In this document: one piece after another, positions 34,554 to 45,710 of the stretch
How positions within the stretch are numbered: position 1 is the first letter of the stretch
Layout of the letters: every line of letters starts with the position of its first letter
Assembly: GCF_964204865.1 (NCBI RefSeq)
Contig: NC_135258.1
Location: 9,353,001 to 9,417,000, forward strand
Length of the DNA: 64,000 nucleotides
Direction: 5' to 3'
DNA from: Styela clava
Lineage: Eukaryota > Chordata > Ascidiacea > Stolidobranchia > Styelidae
Program-made: the position numbers and the translations under genes
The notes under the pieces: generated by a model
Databases searched by the model: none
Told to the model about the DNA's origin: nothing
What the model saw: the letters and a program-made list of their open reading frames with translations, nothing else

Positions 34554-35007
34554 GGGTCTGGTATAGTTTAGTACCACATTCACTTCTAGTTAGCCTGGCT
34601 CAACAATTTTTGCATATGTCAATCCTAACCCTTACCTGACTACGTCACCAAAAAATTACGTCATCTCGACGTCGCAGTGGCGTAATAAGGCCCACCAAAG
34701 TATGTGGATGGTCGTCCAAATCGCGCAGACGATCACCCGAAATCGAGCAAGCTATTTCTCTCGTTTCCTTGTCACAACGATCACGATAGGAGAGAGATCG
34801 CCGGCTTTAGCGAGTTCGTTATCGGAGGAGCAGATGCCATTTCGGGCGATCGTAATTATAATTTGGCAAGCCCTATGACGTGATGGTGACGTCGTAGTGA
34901 CGTAATTTTTGGATGGCATAGTCAGGTGGTGGTTAGGAATAAAATATGCAAAATTCGTTATGCTACGCCCAATGAAAGTACTTGTGGTACTAAACTATAC
35001 TAGACCC
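34554..35007. mobile_element. Long-TIR element with exact 8-bp duplication
   Basis: 454 bp with imperfect inverted repeats of roughly 130 bp each, starting GGGTCTGGTATAGTTTAG and GGGTCTAGTATAGTTTAG. Exact duplication CAGATTTT at 34546-34553 and 35008-35015. Repeated ACGTCA motifs lie inside the arms. No frame. Family copies at 14352-14762 and 36077-36211. Confidence 0.9.
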
Positions 35008-35295
35008 CAGATTTTATGTAGTCTAAAATCAAGGCATGTCTTTTGCAGTTTTGTCAATAACATCTTTCAACAGTCTGACAGTTTGGCACAGTTCTCCATT
35101 CCGAGATGTCCCATCATTCAGACATCAGGTTCAATAAAACAAGCACTCCCTTGTCTCTCAAAAAAGGGCATAAACTTCCTGGGCAACTCAAAAACACAGG
35201 TGTAATAAATATTTATATTATAAACAGTGAGGACAGAAGTAAAACTGTTCTATCTAGGTATCATTCAGACAAATGCTGAATTGCCAGTTTAATCA

Positions 35296-35400
35296 ATCAA
35301 TCAATCAATTTTATTTCGGTCGCTCTGGTATAAAACAAAACAATAAACGAACAAACACAAAATTAATTTAGTTTAATTAGGCTAACACGTTGCAGGCAGC
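35296..35400 (-). repeat. LINE-like 3' end with (ATTG)n tail
   Basis: On the minus strand the sequence ends CCGAAATAAAATTG followed by ATTG repeats, a typical CR1/L2-type 3' terminus. Only the tail is recognisable. Confidence 0.45.
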
Positions 35401-36076
35401 CTTAAGTATTCTACAAAAAATAATTATTTCAATAGCTCACTTGATCATCCTTCGTTAGTAATAATTTATTCCATATCCGATTCTTTAATGAGCCTAACAA
35501 TGAAATACAACCAACGGCAATAATCCGCGAGCGAATCGTCAAAATCGACGAGGGACGGCACCGCAAAGTAAACAACACAGCATACGGTAAGTTTCGAAAA
35601 ACAGAGGGAAACGGTTGACTGTAATTTTTCAATTCAATAGCGCCATCTAGCGTCTCACAACTTCTCAGATAAGATCGGACATAAAACATCGTTACCCTAT
35701 GTTCTCTATTATCGTTTCACAGCTCTGTTGTATGTATACCAGTATACGATATTCTTTGACTATTTAATAATCCACATTGTGGAGCTCGTCAAAATGAAAT
35801 ATATTACAGGTACCGGTTTTGATACGTTATTGATAGTAGTTTATTCCTAGGTAAGTGATGCGAATTTCGAAAATATATCTCTTCCATACGGCAGTACGGT
35901 AAGCAAGTACCTTCACGCCCGCCGACTGGCGGCAGCAGTAAAACTGTAAAAGTCGGGGTAATGTTTTTTCAGTTCGGTAATATGCTTGGGGTACTATATT
36001 TCTGTATTTGTTTATTGCTGATCAATTTAGGCCATATCCATTTCTAAGGAGAGTTCTACTCGTGTTGACCAGCCAG

Positions 36077-36211
36077 TCTAGTATAGTTCAGTAGTTTAGT
36101 ATCACTGTACAGCTGTAGGCTACCATGATTCTGTAATTACTTCCAGTTGGCATAGCATAACGAATTTTGCATATGTCTGTATGTTATTCCTGACCCCCAC
36201 CTGACTATGCC
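36077..36211. mobile_element. Partial copy of the long-TIR element
   Basis: One arm only: GTCTAGTATAGTTCAG at the outer edge, then CATAACGAATTTTGCATATG and CACCTGACTATGCCAT, as in the right arm of 34554-35007. Confidence 0.65.
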
Positions 36212-36559
36212 ATAAGATCGCCGTGGACCGAATAGTAATGTTTTTATTTAGACGTATGAAGAAGCAACTGCGAGTTACGTTTGACTCATAAAATTAATAT
36301 ATAAAGATATTTCAGAATCTCGTAGTTGTCATGGATTGAATATTTTACGTGACAAGATGATCATTATACGCTGAAAGGAACGAGCGCGGAATCGCGGTGG
36401 CTGTTACAGGAGGCAATGGGAATTTCCGATTTCGAAAATCGTGAAATCCTTGAAAACTTATTGCTAATTTCAGACATAACAATATGATACACATAATAAC
36501 AATATAGTTCACATAAATTAATATACAAATATACTGGTAGGTAGTAGAATACTCTAGAC

Positions 36560-37525
36560 CAGGGCTTCCCAAACTTTTGAGCTCGCGGCCCCTTTTGATA
36601 TATTAAAGTTTTTCGCGGCCCTTGTTCACGCTAATAATGCTAAAAAGTTCAAAATATGCTTTTTAATATTTTATTGACACAGCCAATTCTTAACTTTTAA
36701 TAGGGCTACTCAATAACAAAAACATCTTTACTCAAATTATTCAATGTAATGGTGCAAATCTTTCTTGCTCAACTCTGCCTAGTTTTTCTTCAAAATGCTC
36801 AAAACTCACTCATGTTCGATGAGATTCTCATGTTCTGAAAGTTCGGTTTTCTGTAGATAAAGATTATTTCTACTTGGTTCAAAAAGCGTTGCGCACCACA
36901 TCTCCTTTGCGATTTCGTATTTATATTAAGCAGGCTTTTCTACCATGGCCCATTGAATTCGATTTCACTGACTGTTGTTAGATTTTGTTTGTTCGTTTAT
37001 ATTAAACTCAATGCAAAAAAGGTATTATATTATATTAAAAGATATTATATTGAAATGTATCAATACGTACGGTATTTTTCACGGGAAGTCGCAACTTGAG
37101 CATATTTCTGGAGGTCGTCACAATACAATTAAGTTCGAAAACTACTGAGTCCTATAGTTGAAAGAAATCTACTTTTTAAATTGTTGATAACCTATATGTA
37201 GCCGCTATTTTTAATGGAAACGTGCTATTAAATTTGTATCATATTCCGGTATTCATATTTCGTATATTAATCTCGTTATTCTCAACATCCCCCTAAAATG
37301 AGCTCCAGTGTTCAAAAGAAAATTGATGACAATTATTATCGGGAAAACACGGTGTGATGATGTATATTCACTCGGAATCGTGAATTTATCGTTTTACACT
37401 ATTTTTAATGATTGTATTTCAAATTAGGAGTCTGAAAAAGTGCAATAGATATAGTACTTTGTGTAAAATTGGTGTTCTCTTCGCGACCCCTTCCAGGGCC
37501 GCGGCCCCTAGTTTGGGAAGCCCTG
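36560..37525. mobile_element. 966-bp non-autonomous hAT-like element
   Basis: Ends CAGGGCTTCCCAAACTTTTG and, inward from the right, CAGGGCTTCCCAAACTAG. Subterminal GCGGCCCC at both ends. Exact target duplication CTCTAGAC at 36552-36559 and 37526-37533. No transposase frame. Recent by its intact duplication. Confidence 0.95.
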
Positions 37526-38573
37526 CTCTAGACATAATGGATATTCGAATGTTGTTCCTTGCTTCAGTTGCCTGTATTGCCAATGAATTTTATTACTCTC
37601 AGAAAATATACACACTTATCTGAATACAAGTAGTGTTTTTGTCAATAGACTTGACTATTATCGTAAAATCATGGTACCATTGATAGAAAGCGTCAGACAA
37701 CTCCTTGGCTATCTTTTCTTATGGTCATTTGTACTAAGTGTACAACTGACTGTGTCACAAGTTGCTATTATTTTCATTGATAGCTATAAACTATCAATTA
37801 ATTTGTGTACATATACTGTTGGTTTGTGGCTTTATTCTGATATTTCTATTGAAGCTTATTTCCTATTTTACTGGGTTTTAATGGACTAAAACTAAAAAAA
37901 ATATGTTATTTTCGATTTTAGAATGTATTCGGAAATGGCCATCCCTGCTCAAACCTCAAATAAGTTAGACATTTATGGACCTCAGGGGCTTGGAGTCAAA
38001 GTTTTTAATATATTGATATTATATGATTATATTGATATGATTCTTTCCACAGCAAGTATTTTTTTGGTCCTTTGAACATTTTAGGAATTATTTCGTACAT
38101 ATCCCACTTACCGTAATATGCATATAACTGTTTTTTTCAAGTTTTATATCTATTCTATTGATAGATATATTTATTAAATATATGTTTTTTTTATAATCAG
38201 TATATAATTTTATTGAAAGACTAATTAATTCGTTCTTGGGGTTTCGTGCTGCAATGGCAATATCACATTCTTCTATTCATTCTAAAATGAGTAATGCTTA
38301 TTGGCACCAAAAAATTTTCTTCCAGATAATGCCATTGAATTCCAATTGTCTAGGCTCATATACTTAACAACAAACAACATGCTTTAAATTACTTGATTAT
38401 GCAATAATATTCCTTGCAACAATATAACCCATTCGTTACACACTGTGTGAGGCTACGACATATGTCTGGCCCATGCCAGAACCATTTTTAATATTTTAGA
38501 CCTGTGTTGTCATCAAAGCCTGGGCAATATGCTATTTATTTAATCTTACTTCTGATACTATTTTTTAGCAAAT

Positions 38574-40448
38574 ATGGCAGAAAAAATAAAATTTTCTAAG
38601 ATGAATCACTGGTTGTCCAAAGTTGTAGCAGACTTTCAAGAATTGTCAACTGAAGATAAAATTACAGCATTGGATGGGATTATAGATGCATGTGAAGCAC
38701 CCGAACTGAAATATCTTTCAGATCGTCTGGAAATATTTTTGAAGCGGGACTTTGTTCGATTTCTTCCAACAGAAATATGTATTTATCTTCTGAGCTGGCT
38801 AGATCCCATTTCATTAGGACGATGCTGCCTAGTCAGTAAAACTTGGAATGAAGCTGTTTCTGCGTGTCAGCCAGCATGGTTAAAAGCATGCAAGACTATC
38901 GGGTGGAAAGTGGATGATTCCATAATGTCTGGAGGTTATTGGAAAAAAACTTACCAGCGAGCTCTGATAAGACTACAGCAATTAAAAAGTGGTTCTGCTT
39001 TTAAGGTATTAACTTTACTTGGACATACGGCTCGTGTATATACTCTTCGATACAACGGAAATAATTTGATGGCGTCTGGTTCAGATGACCGAAGCGTGAG
39101 ACTTTGGGATGTGGTAACCGGAGAATGTTTACAGATTATACAGACTCATACATGTGCAGATCTTGCATTTGATGAATATTTTGTGTACACTGCTTCTTTC
39201 GATAACACGATTGGATGTTGGGAGTGGAGTTCGGGAGACATGATTCGGAATTATAGAGGACATACTGGGGCTGTTTTTAGCGTCTCTTATGACAATGAAA
39301 GAGAGTTGCTTGTATCTGGATCGGCAGATAAAACAGTTCGTTTATGGCAACTTTCAACAGGTGAACAAATAAACATGTATCATGGACATAGAGAATGGGT
39401 AACAAAAGTCATTTTAAGAAAGAGTGAAGTTGATTCCCTTCACCATAAGCCTGGTGATTATGTTATCTTATCTATGGACAAGGTTGAGATAAGAATATGG
39501 CTGATAAGTGAGGAGGTCAACTGTCAAAGTTTATGTGAATTATCAGCTACTGATTGTAGTGATAAACTTTTATCAAATTCAATGCCATCTTATCCTACTA
39601 CTCCTCTTAATACTGATGATAACAATGAACATTGCTTCCTTCATCCGCAACTTCTTTTTGATGGCACACGGATTATGTGCTCATCCGAGCGAGGAGTATT
39701 GGAATGGGATTTTAAAGACTATACTCTAACTCGAGTAACTCCTCATCAAAACGACCCATCTTTTCTACTTGGAGCGGGTAAAACTATGTTTTTTGCTGCA
39801 GACACTCGAGAAAACTGTTTGTTTATTAGAGTGCTTGATAGCACCACAGAATCGCAACATCCTAATTTGTTAAACCGTAAAAAACTAGTGTTAGAAAATA
39901 ATCCCTCAGTTAGTCACCCAAGTCCTAGTCCGGAAACGGTCGACTATGAAGTCGAATCAGAGCCCTGTAAGGCTTGTTGCAGCAGTTCATTACCTGAACA
40001 ATCATTAAAACTTCCAAAATTTTCGACGAAACTAAGCCTGGAAGTTACTGAAACCCCAAATACAGACGATTCTGCAAGACATCATGGTATACCTAATAGT
40101 AGTAGCACAGTTGAAGATGAATTAATTAACGATATCAATTATAACAGTATTAAATTACCAAAATCAAAGACTGACAGTCATATTCCTACTGTAATATCTA
40201 ATAACATAACTCCCGACGATGGAGGCACTTTTCAACTCCAACAGAATGTTGGAACGGAAAGTCTTCCAGGCGTTTTGGGGCGGTGGAATTTACCTATGTG
40301 TCGTTGGTCAAAACGAGGTTCAAATTATGTTTGTGGAGATCAATCGTGGTTGAATGGTTTTAGTGATGCGAACCATTCCGGTTTAGTATTTGCAGCGGCG
40401 TTACCAGACCATTCTATATATTTATTACAATGGTCTGATTGTTCATAG
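38574..40448 (+). CDS. FBXW2: F-box/WD-repeat protein FBXW2, single exon
   Basis: Substrate receptor of an SCF ubiquitin ligase: the F-box binds SKP1 and the WD40 propeller binds targets. 624 aa against 454 in human. F-box at about 61-96 (RFLPTEICIYLLSWLDP, CCLVSKTWN). WD repeats run from about 148, with LGHTARVYTLRY, GSDDRSVRLWDV, SFDNTIGCWEWSSGD, RGHTGAVFSV and GSADKTVRLWQL. The last blade returns at 569-624 with GDQSWLNGF and LPDHSIYLLQW. Residues about 425-568 are a Ser/Thr/Asn/Pro-rich insertion before the last blade, which accounts for most of the extra length. A second short insertion lies near 325-352. The acceptor TATTTTTTAG is 5 nt before the ATG. No coding introns, though vertebrate FBXW2 has several. 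Confidence 0.95.
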   Translation: MAEKIKFSKMNHWLSKVVADFQELSTEDKITALDGIIDACEAPELKYLSDRLEIFLKRDFVRFLPTEICIYLLSWLDPISLGRCCLVSKTWNEAVSACQPAWLKACKTIGWKVDDSIMSGGYWKKTYQRALIRLQQLKSGSAFKVLTLLGHTARVYTLRYNGNNLMASGSDDRSVRLWDVVTGECLQIIQTHTCADLAFDEYFVYTASFDNTIGCWEWSSGDMIRNYRGHTGAVFSVSYDNERELLVSGSADKTVRLWQLSTGEQINMYHGHREWVTKVILRKSEVDSLHHKPGDYVILSMDKVEIRIWLISEEVNCQSLCELSATDCSDKLLSNSMPSYPTTPLNTDDNNEHCFLHPQLLFDGTRIMCSSERGVLEWDFKDYTLTRVTPHQNDPSFLLGAGKTMFFAADTRENCLFIRVLDSTTESQHPNLLNRKKLVLENNPSVSHPSPSPETVDYEVESEPCKACCSSSLPEQSLKLPKFSTKLSLEVTETPNTDDSARHHGIPNSSSTVEDELINDINYNSIKLPKSKTDSHIPTVISNNITPDDGGTFQLQQNVGTESLPGVLGRWNLPMCRWSKRGSNYVCGDQSWLNGFSDANHSGLVFAAALPDHSIYLLQWSDCS

Positions 40449-40488
40449 TATTATTGTTGTTAAATAATCATAGCCTGAGAGAATTTAA

Positions 40489-40494
40489 AATAAA
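40489..40494 (+). terminator. Poly(A) signal for FBXW2
   Basis: AATAAA starting 41 nt after the stop codon. Confidence 0.6.
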
Positions 40495-40845
40495 TATATA
40501 AAATATATGTAATGTTCTATTTATTAAAAAAAGCATTGGATATTCAGATAAACAAAACTACTGCCATTTTAGTTTTCAATACAGTAACAGCACAATTTTG
40601 GGAATATTGGTGATTACTGAAAAAGGGGATAATTGTAATATATGGATTGAGCACAGAAAAAGAGTACGAGTAGATTGTTAGAAGCGGATTATTCCCAGCA
40701 GTAGTCCAAACCCCTAATTTAGATTTGTCGATATTCCTTTATTCCTAGGCTAAATATTTCCACTGCATATTGAGACTAACTATAATATAGGTGCATCAGC
40801 GGCATGGCAATTAATGATAGGTAGCCTCCAAGTAAAGTGTTTTTT

Positions 40846-40851
40846 TTATTG
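40846..40851 (-). terminator. Poly(A) signal for AKAP14
   Basis: AATAAA on the minus strand, 91 nt after the AKAP14 stop. Confidence 0.5.
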
Positions 40852-40941
40852 GAAGTGACATCCGATTTTTGTACACTTTGTTGTTTAGAAAAATATAAAA
40901 TATTATTGATATACAAAAATAGTTATGGTAGTTGATAATAG

Positions 40942-43133
40942 CTAAAATGTAACAGTTTCCATCATTAATATTTTGCTTTCAACAAGATTTTTCAACCAGA
41001 TTTCACGAAATCTTGATTTTCCTGGCCTGAAAATATATATGATGTAAGGATAGAGATTTTGTGTAAAAATAAATACAACAACAGTCATTACAAAATCACT
41101 TACTTATGGACTAATCTGTTTCCTTCGAATATGTAAAATACTTCAACAGGCAAAGTCTGTAAAAATGAAGTTTATTATTGGTCGCTGACAATGACACTAT
41201 ATACATACAAATGCTCAGGGGAAATCAATATTTCAAGATACTTAATTCTTTATGACATCATGAAAATTTTTTCATAAAGTATTCTTTTAGCATCGGTTTC
41301 GCCAATGCGGTGTTTCTCTTTAATATATAACTATACTAGATTAATCAATTTTCAATTTTGATTACTTGAAGAAAATTATCTGACAGTGAAGAATTACTTG
41401 GAAAATTGCACACAATTATCATGGTCCATGTCCATTCATTCGTATTACTTTTTGCTTTCTCGTTTTAATAATGTGTTCTCATACCATATGATTGCGCCTG
41501 AATGTTTTTTTATATCGTTCTTTTTATCATCAGAGTTCAAAATGGAACATTCGAAGGCAATCAAACTGAGGACCTTAGCACTGAGATTTCACTAACTATT
41601 TTAAAACCATTTGACAAAATGAATGTCATAGTTCTGACCAAGTCTATGCTAGCTTATGGAGATAGTACAAAACATTTGCACTTGCACATATAGTAGTACC
41701 CTTCAAATGCCTCACTTTAGTTTATTCTACTAGACTTTAGAATTGTTGACAAAATTTTGAAGCGTTTACCTTAGGTTTAATCTTCGAAAGACTGATTGTA
41801 AAGTAGACACAGGCAGTTGCTCTAGGTATTGGTTTTCTTCTAGTTGGTATGCTCCATCTTACTCTATATTTATGTCGAATATCATAATCAAATTCTGTGT
41901 CACCCATATAATCGATACAGTATAACCATGCTGAATCTCGCTTCCAAGTCTGTTATAGTAAAATATATCTAATATGAATATATTGTATTATGAAAAATGT
42001 TTCATATAGGTAATCGGCGAAGAACTAGAATAACAAGTTAATATGCTGCAAGAGGATATCCGAACTCCTTGCTCTTGTAGAACCTGAAAACTATTTATAG
42101 TCTATAAAATTAAACAATTACCGTAACTTGTTAGCTATTACAGATCCAGCCTTAACTTATCACCAGTCAAAGATTGTACATATAGGTACTCCTAAAGTAT
42201 GCACACCAAGATGTCTCACAACCTGAATCTAACCTGGTACACAACCTGAGTTCACGTTGTGCGCCATCTTGGTGTGCATACTTCAGGAGGACCTACATAA
42301 TTGGCTTCAACATTTGAGAGCATAGTTTAGTGAAGTTCTCTATATAATACACATTTGCATACACATTACACATATATAAAATTTAGCACAAAGAGCAAAA
42401 TTCAAGACATACAGCGATGAACTTCTCTATCTGACCCACTCCATTTTCTGGAGTGAAGTTTTCACAAGACGACCATTCTATGTTTGGAATTCCAAAGTCT
42501 TCTTTATCTTCAAATATTATTGGAAGGTTGGCCTGAAAATATATATATATATATACGGTCAGTGATGAGCTAGAAAAATCGTAACAACCGGAACGCACCA
42601 AATTCGTGAAAATGTAATATATATTTACAACACGGCGCTACCAGTAATTTTGTCTATCGTAAGATAGAGCCGAAGAACTACAATGAAATTATCTGAAATA
42701 TGACTTTTTAAAATTGAAAGAATATTCATACTAATTCAATACAAATGTTCACAAGGGTCAAAGGTCGGCAAAACATTCATTATACATTACTGCTGTGCAC
42801 TAATTATTTGCCAGCTGAAATGTAAAAATAATTATGATGCAACAAAACATCAATTAATAACTAAGTTTCCCGAGGAAACCAGACTTTTCGAACCATAATT
42901 TTATTTTAACAACAGGAACGCAATGAACTGTCCAACAACCGGAACGCCGTTGGTATATGAAGCTTCAAGGCCTATCCAAGCCAGATTTGACATATCATAT
43001 AAAATATACATACCAAATTATGTCTAATTTCAACTGAAACATCATGAACAGCTTTTGCTATTACGTCGTCGACTATTTTGAATGCTTCCTCATCAAATTC
43101 AGCAGGATCTTCATCACTCCATCTTACAGGCAT
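40942..43133 (-). CDS. AKAP14: AKAP14 (AKAP28), axonemal PKA anchor, five exons
   Basis: A-kinase anchoring protein that tethers the regulatory subunit of PKA in the ciliary axoneme. Exons 43133-43014, 42532-42413, 41949-41770, 41156-41104 and 41026-40942 join in phase to 185 aa (human 197). Residues about 18-36 form an amphipathic helix with the RII-binding spacing V-xx-VI-xx-AV-xx-V (VDDVIAKAVHDV). The AKAP28 domain follows, with VGQIEKFI, HKYRVRWSIPTRRKPIPRA, VYFTISLSKIKPK, LPVEVFYIFEGNRLVHK and FREIWLKNLVESKILMMET. I assigned the family from the overall pattern recalled for AKAP14. The motif agreement is strong, but no alignment was run. Intron 2 holds a 109-bp hairpin MITE. DRC12 lies 363 bp upstream on the same strand. 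Confidence 0.85.
42185..42293. mobile_element. MITE, short-form 'AAGTATG' family, copy 2
   Basis: 109 bp. Ends GGTACTCCTAAAGTATGCAC and, inward from the right, GGTCCTCCTGAAGTATGCAC. Flanks TACATATA and TACATAAT, six of eight matching. Hairpin-forming like the 28.3 kb copy. Lies in AKAP14 intron 2. Confidence 0.85.
42538..42555. repeat. Short (AT)n microsatellite
   Basis: Run of alternating A and T just upstream of AKAP14 exon 2's acceptor. Confidence 0.6.
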
Positions 43134-43496
43134 TTTTTAGTCACAACAACTATACAGTAGTATCCCTAAAACCTTTAAACCTATCAATATGGTACTATGA
43201 AATTAATGATAACAAGGTAAAAATAGTGAGACACAAATGAAAGTCGCACAATTCACAACACAGTGATGAAAATGATTTATGAAAACTACAGGATTACATT
43301 AAAATATACCTAGTTCTCCAGTAAGCTATTGAATATAATCATCAACAAATATGAGCAGGTAGTCTAATCCAATGATCAGATTTTAGAATTCATATAAGTT
43401 TTATTGTCTATCATTGAAGGCAAGCGGATTTAAAATGTTCTCCCGTATGACCTTGTAAGCAATTCTTTCAACAGAACAAATTATCTGAATTTATTA
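43134..43496. other. Short gap between DRC12 stop and AKAP14 start
   Basis: 363 bp between two co-oriented axonemal genes. The DRC12 poly(A) signal is at 43400-43405. A possible AKAP14 acceptor (CTGTATAG) lies about 17 nt before its ATG. This could be an independent promoter or the spacer of a two-gene transcription unit. Confidence 0.5.
43400..43405 (-). terminator. Poly(A) signal for DRC12
   Basis: AATAAA on the minus strand, 92 nt after the DRC12 stop. Confidence 0.5.
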
Positions 43497-44096
43497 TCAA
43501 ATATCCAGAGGGTTCAGACCGAACTCTAGAAGAGTAATTTTAGTTTGTTCCTGTATTTTAATTCCTTCTTGATCCCATTTATCCTTAGCTTCATCAATTT
43601 TTCCAATAAGTGAATCAAGCGAAGCCGTAAGGACTCCTTCGTATGATATTTCCATTTCATCGATTCTTTTTTCCAATATTCTGATTGTTTCGTTTTTTTC
43701 CTGTTCCATTTCTTCTTTTTCTCGTTTCGTTGTTTCAAGCTCTTGTCTTGCATTCGCTACTTGTTGTCTTAGATGTTCTACTTCTGTGTTTAGTTCTCGC
43801 ATTCTAATGTCCATATCCGTGTGCATCGTTTTATATTGTCGAGTCAACTCTGCACTGACATCTTTTTGTTCCAATTTCTGCTCCTCAAGATTTTCCTCCA
43901 TTTCATGAAGACGATTCTTCCAATCTGATGCTTGGGCTTGTGATCTCCGAGCAATTTCATTTCGATGAGCGAGATGTTCTTTCAGAATTTCAATTTCTCT
44001 AACAGTCTTTTTAAATTTGTCTTCTTCTTTTGCTACATCCTTCTTTTTGCCCTTCTTTCCTTTCTTTCCCTTGCCCTTTTTCTTTTTTGGTGGCAT
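43497..44096 (-). CDS. DRC12: DRC12 / CCDC153, nexin-dynein regulatory complex
   Basis: Coiled-coil component assigned to the dynein regulatory complex, the axonemal link that coordinates dynein arms. 199 aa in one exon. A Lys-rich N-terminus (MPPKKKKGKGKKG) leads to FKKTVREIEILKEHLAHR, then a continuous Glu/Lys/Gln coiled coil with LTRQYKTMHTDMD, and the family-typical end SLDSLIGKIDEAKDKW... FGLNPLDI. Length is close to the vertebrate protein (about 210). The start is the only ATG that keeps the Lys-rich tail; a weak acceptor (CTATTATAG) sits 12 nt upstream. AKAP14 follows directly on the same strand. Low-complexity coiled coils can mislead, but the C-terminal FGLNPLD motif makes the family call good. 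Confidence 0.88.
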   Translation of the reverse strand: MPPKKKKGKGKKGKKGKKKDVAKEEDKFKKTVREIEILKEHLAHRNEIARRSQAQASDWKNRLHEMEENLEEQKLEQKDVSAELTRQYKTMHTDMDIRMRELNTEVEHLRQQVANARQELETTKREKEEMEQEKNETIRILEKRIDEMEISYEGVLTASLDSLIGKIDEAKDKWDQEGIKIQEQTKITLLEFGLNPLDI

Positions 44097-44168
44097 TTTA
44101 TTTATTTACTATAATAGAATTTGATAGTGCTTGAATAAATAAGAAGTAAAATAAAGCATAATGTATAT

Positions 44169-44746
44169 CAGGGGTCGGGAACCCATGGCTCGCGAGCCAT
44201 ATATGGCTCTTTTGATGGCGGCATAAATATGGCTCCCAGAAAAATCTAATATTGTAAGGCTAAGCTTACAATTGTTAACGAGTTTTCAAACCTATTTATA
44301 GCCAAATTTGCCAAGACGTTTGAAAACGTGCGCCCAGCGCATGTCTATGTTATTTGAGAGAATTACCAGACAAGCATTGTGACAAAACTAGGGGATTCTG
44401 GAATCTATTTTGTGACGCCACAAAGTGTTATAGTTTCGGAGCTATAGAGAAAAGCTTTTCGTCCGTTTGTACGTACTAATTACAGTATTTGTCATATTTA
44501 AATCAAACTAGTACAGAGATGCCTAAACGAAAGAAGGGTGATGGTGATGTGTATCGTAGATTTCAACTTGGCTGCATGTGAGCAGCCGTTGAAGCATCAG
44601 AAGTCACATTAAATGTATATTGACATTGTATTTGTTGACTTTTGAGTAAAATTTCAGGCCTGAAATGCTGTATGGCTCGCACGGAAATGCAATTGAAAAT
44701 ATGTACCTTTTATGGCTCTCTTGACCAAAAAGGTTCTCGACCCCTG
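44169..44746 (+). mobile_element. 578-bp hAT-like element
   Basis: Ends CAGGGGTCGGGAACC and, inward from the right, CAGGGGTCGAGAACC. Exact target duplication ATGTATAT at 44161-44168 and 44747-44754. Interior has GAGCCATATATGGCTC and matches 15968-16589 in reverse. Lies 72 bp upstream of the DRC12 start, so it may sit in or near that promoter. Confidence 0.93.
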
Positions 44747-45710
44747 ATGTATATGATATATGGTAAAATCATGACAAAAAATCAGGCTGTGAGATTAGTT
44801 ATTGCTAAAAATATTTGATGGTCTAATCACACTTTTGTGTACCTATAAAGCGTTAACAACTTATCTATCTATCTTAACTATCTAACAATATGAGATTAAT
44901 TGTAACCAAAGTATTTCACATTACAAAAATATTATTCATTTGCAATATTTCAGTCATTTTCAATCCAAATATGGTTTCATGATGAGTCAACATAGGCTTT
45001 CCATTTTTTTTTGTATTGGCAGCAGTCAGTTCTTTTTGTCGGCTTTCCTCTCCTCCGGGATAAATATGTAAATCCTCCTCCTCCTCCTAATATACCTTAA
45101 TACAGCTGTTCATTTCTCTCTGTCACGCATTAATACCGTACACATATAAAATTCCATTCCAGTTGTTATTATTATTTCTTATACATATAGAAACAAGTCA
45201 TAGCTTAAAATAGTTACTAGTTCGCTTACTACATACCGGTAGCCTTGTACGAGCGGCAGAACACAAAATAAAACTCTCAGCCGAACGAAGCGTGTCGCGT
45301 TGTCATGGAGTTCTGATACACTTGATATTTTCAAGAATAATAATCCGGCCCTTGACCCCTTTGACAGTTTTCGTGACCTGGCTTCAATGACATTTATTGT
45401 CATTGCTGGCACCAACGACTAACATACGCCTGGCACTTTCCAAACGAGTTTACTTGTTTCATAACTATTTTTCATCACTACTACTAAACTGGAACGCTCC
45501 AGAAGACAAAACGACCAATGGTATTTTGATTTATAAGGTACCGGTACCAAAATTTCGGAAACACATCTAAAACATACAAACAGATAGCGACTCCAATATT
45601 TACAAGTTACAACCATGTCTGAAAATCTGTCTTGAGTACCGGTACCAGTATGTAAAGGGACACAACCATTGCGTCATGTTCCCAATCATGCTGTGCCGAA
45701 TGCACTACAG

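Larger units (their letters stand above)
33967..38573. other. Divergent gap CEP135/FBXW2, rich in TIR elements
   Basis: 4.6 kb between two start codons pointing apart. It holds a long-TIR element (34554-35007), a LINE-like 3' tail (35296-35400), a second partial long-TIR copy (36077-36211) and a 966-bp hAT-like element (36560-37525). The two promoters must be here. I see no coding exon. A 72-codon hydrophobic frame at 37671-37889 has no recognisable family. Confidence 0.5.
40449..40941. other. Convergent gap FBXW2/AKAP14
   Basis: 493 bp holding the 3' UTRs and poly(A) signals of both convergent genes. Nothing else seen. Confidence 0.6.

Noticed and set aside
37671-37889. 72-codon hydrophobic plus-strand frame
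   Set aside because: Low-complexity AT-rich translation, no start context, no splice-linked exons, no family.
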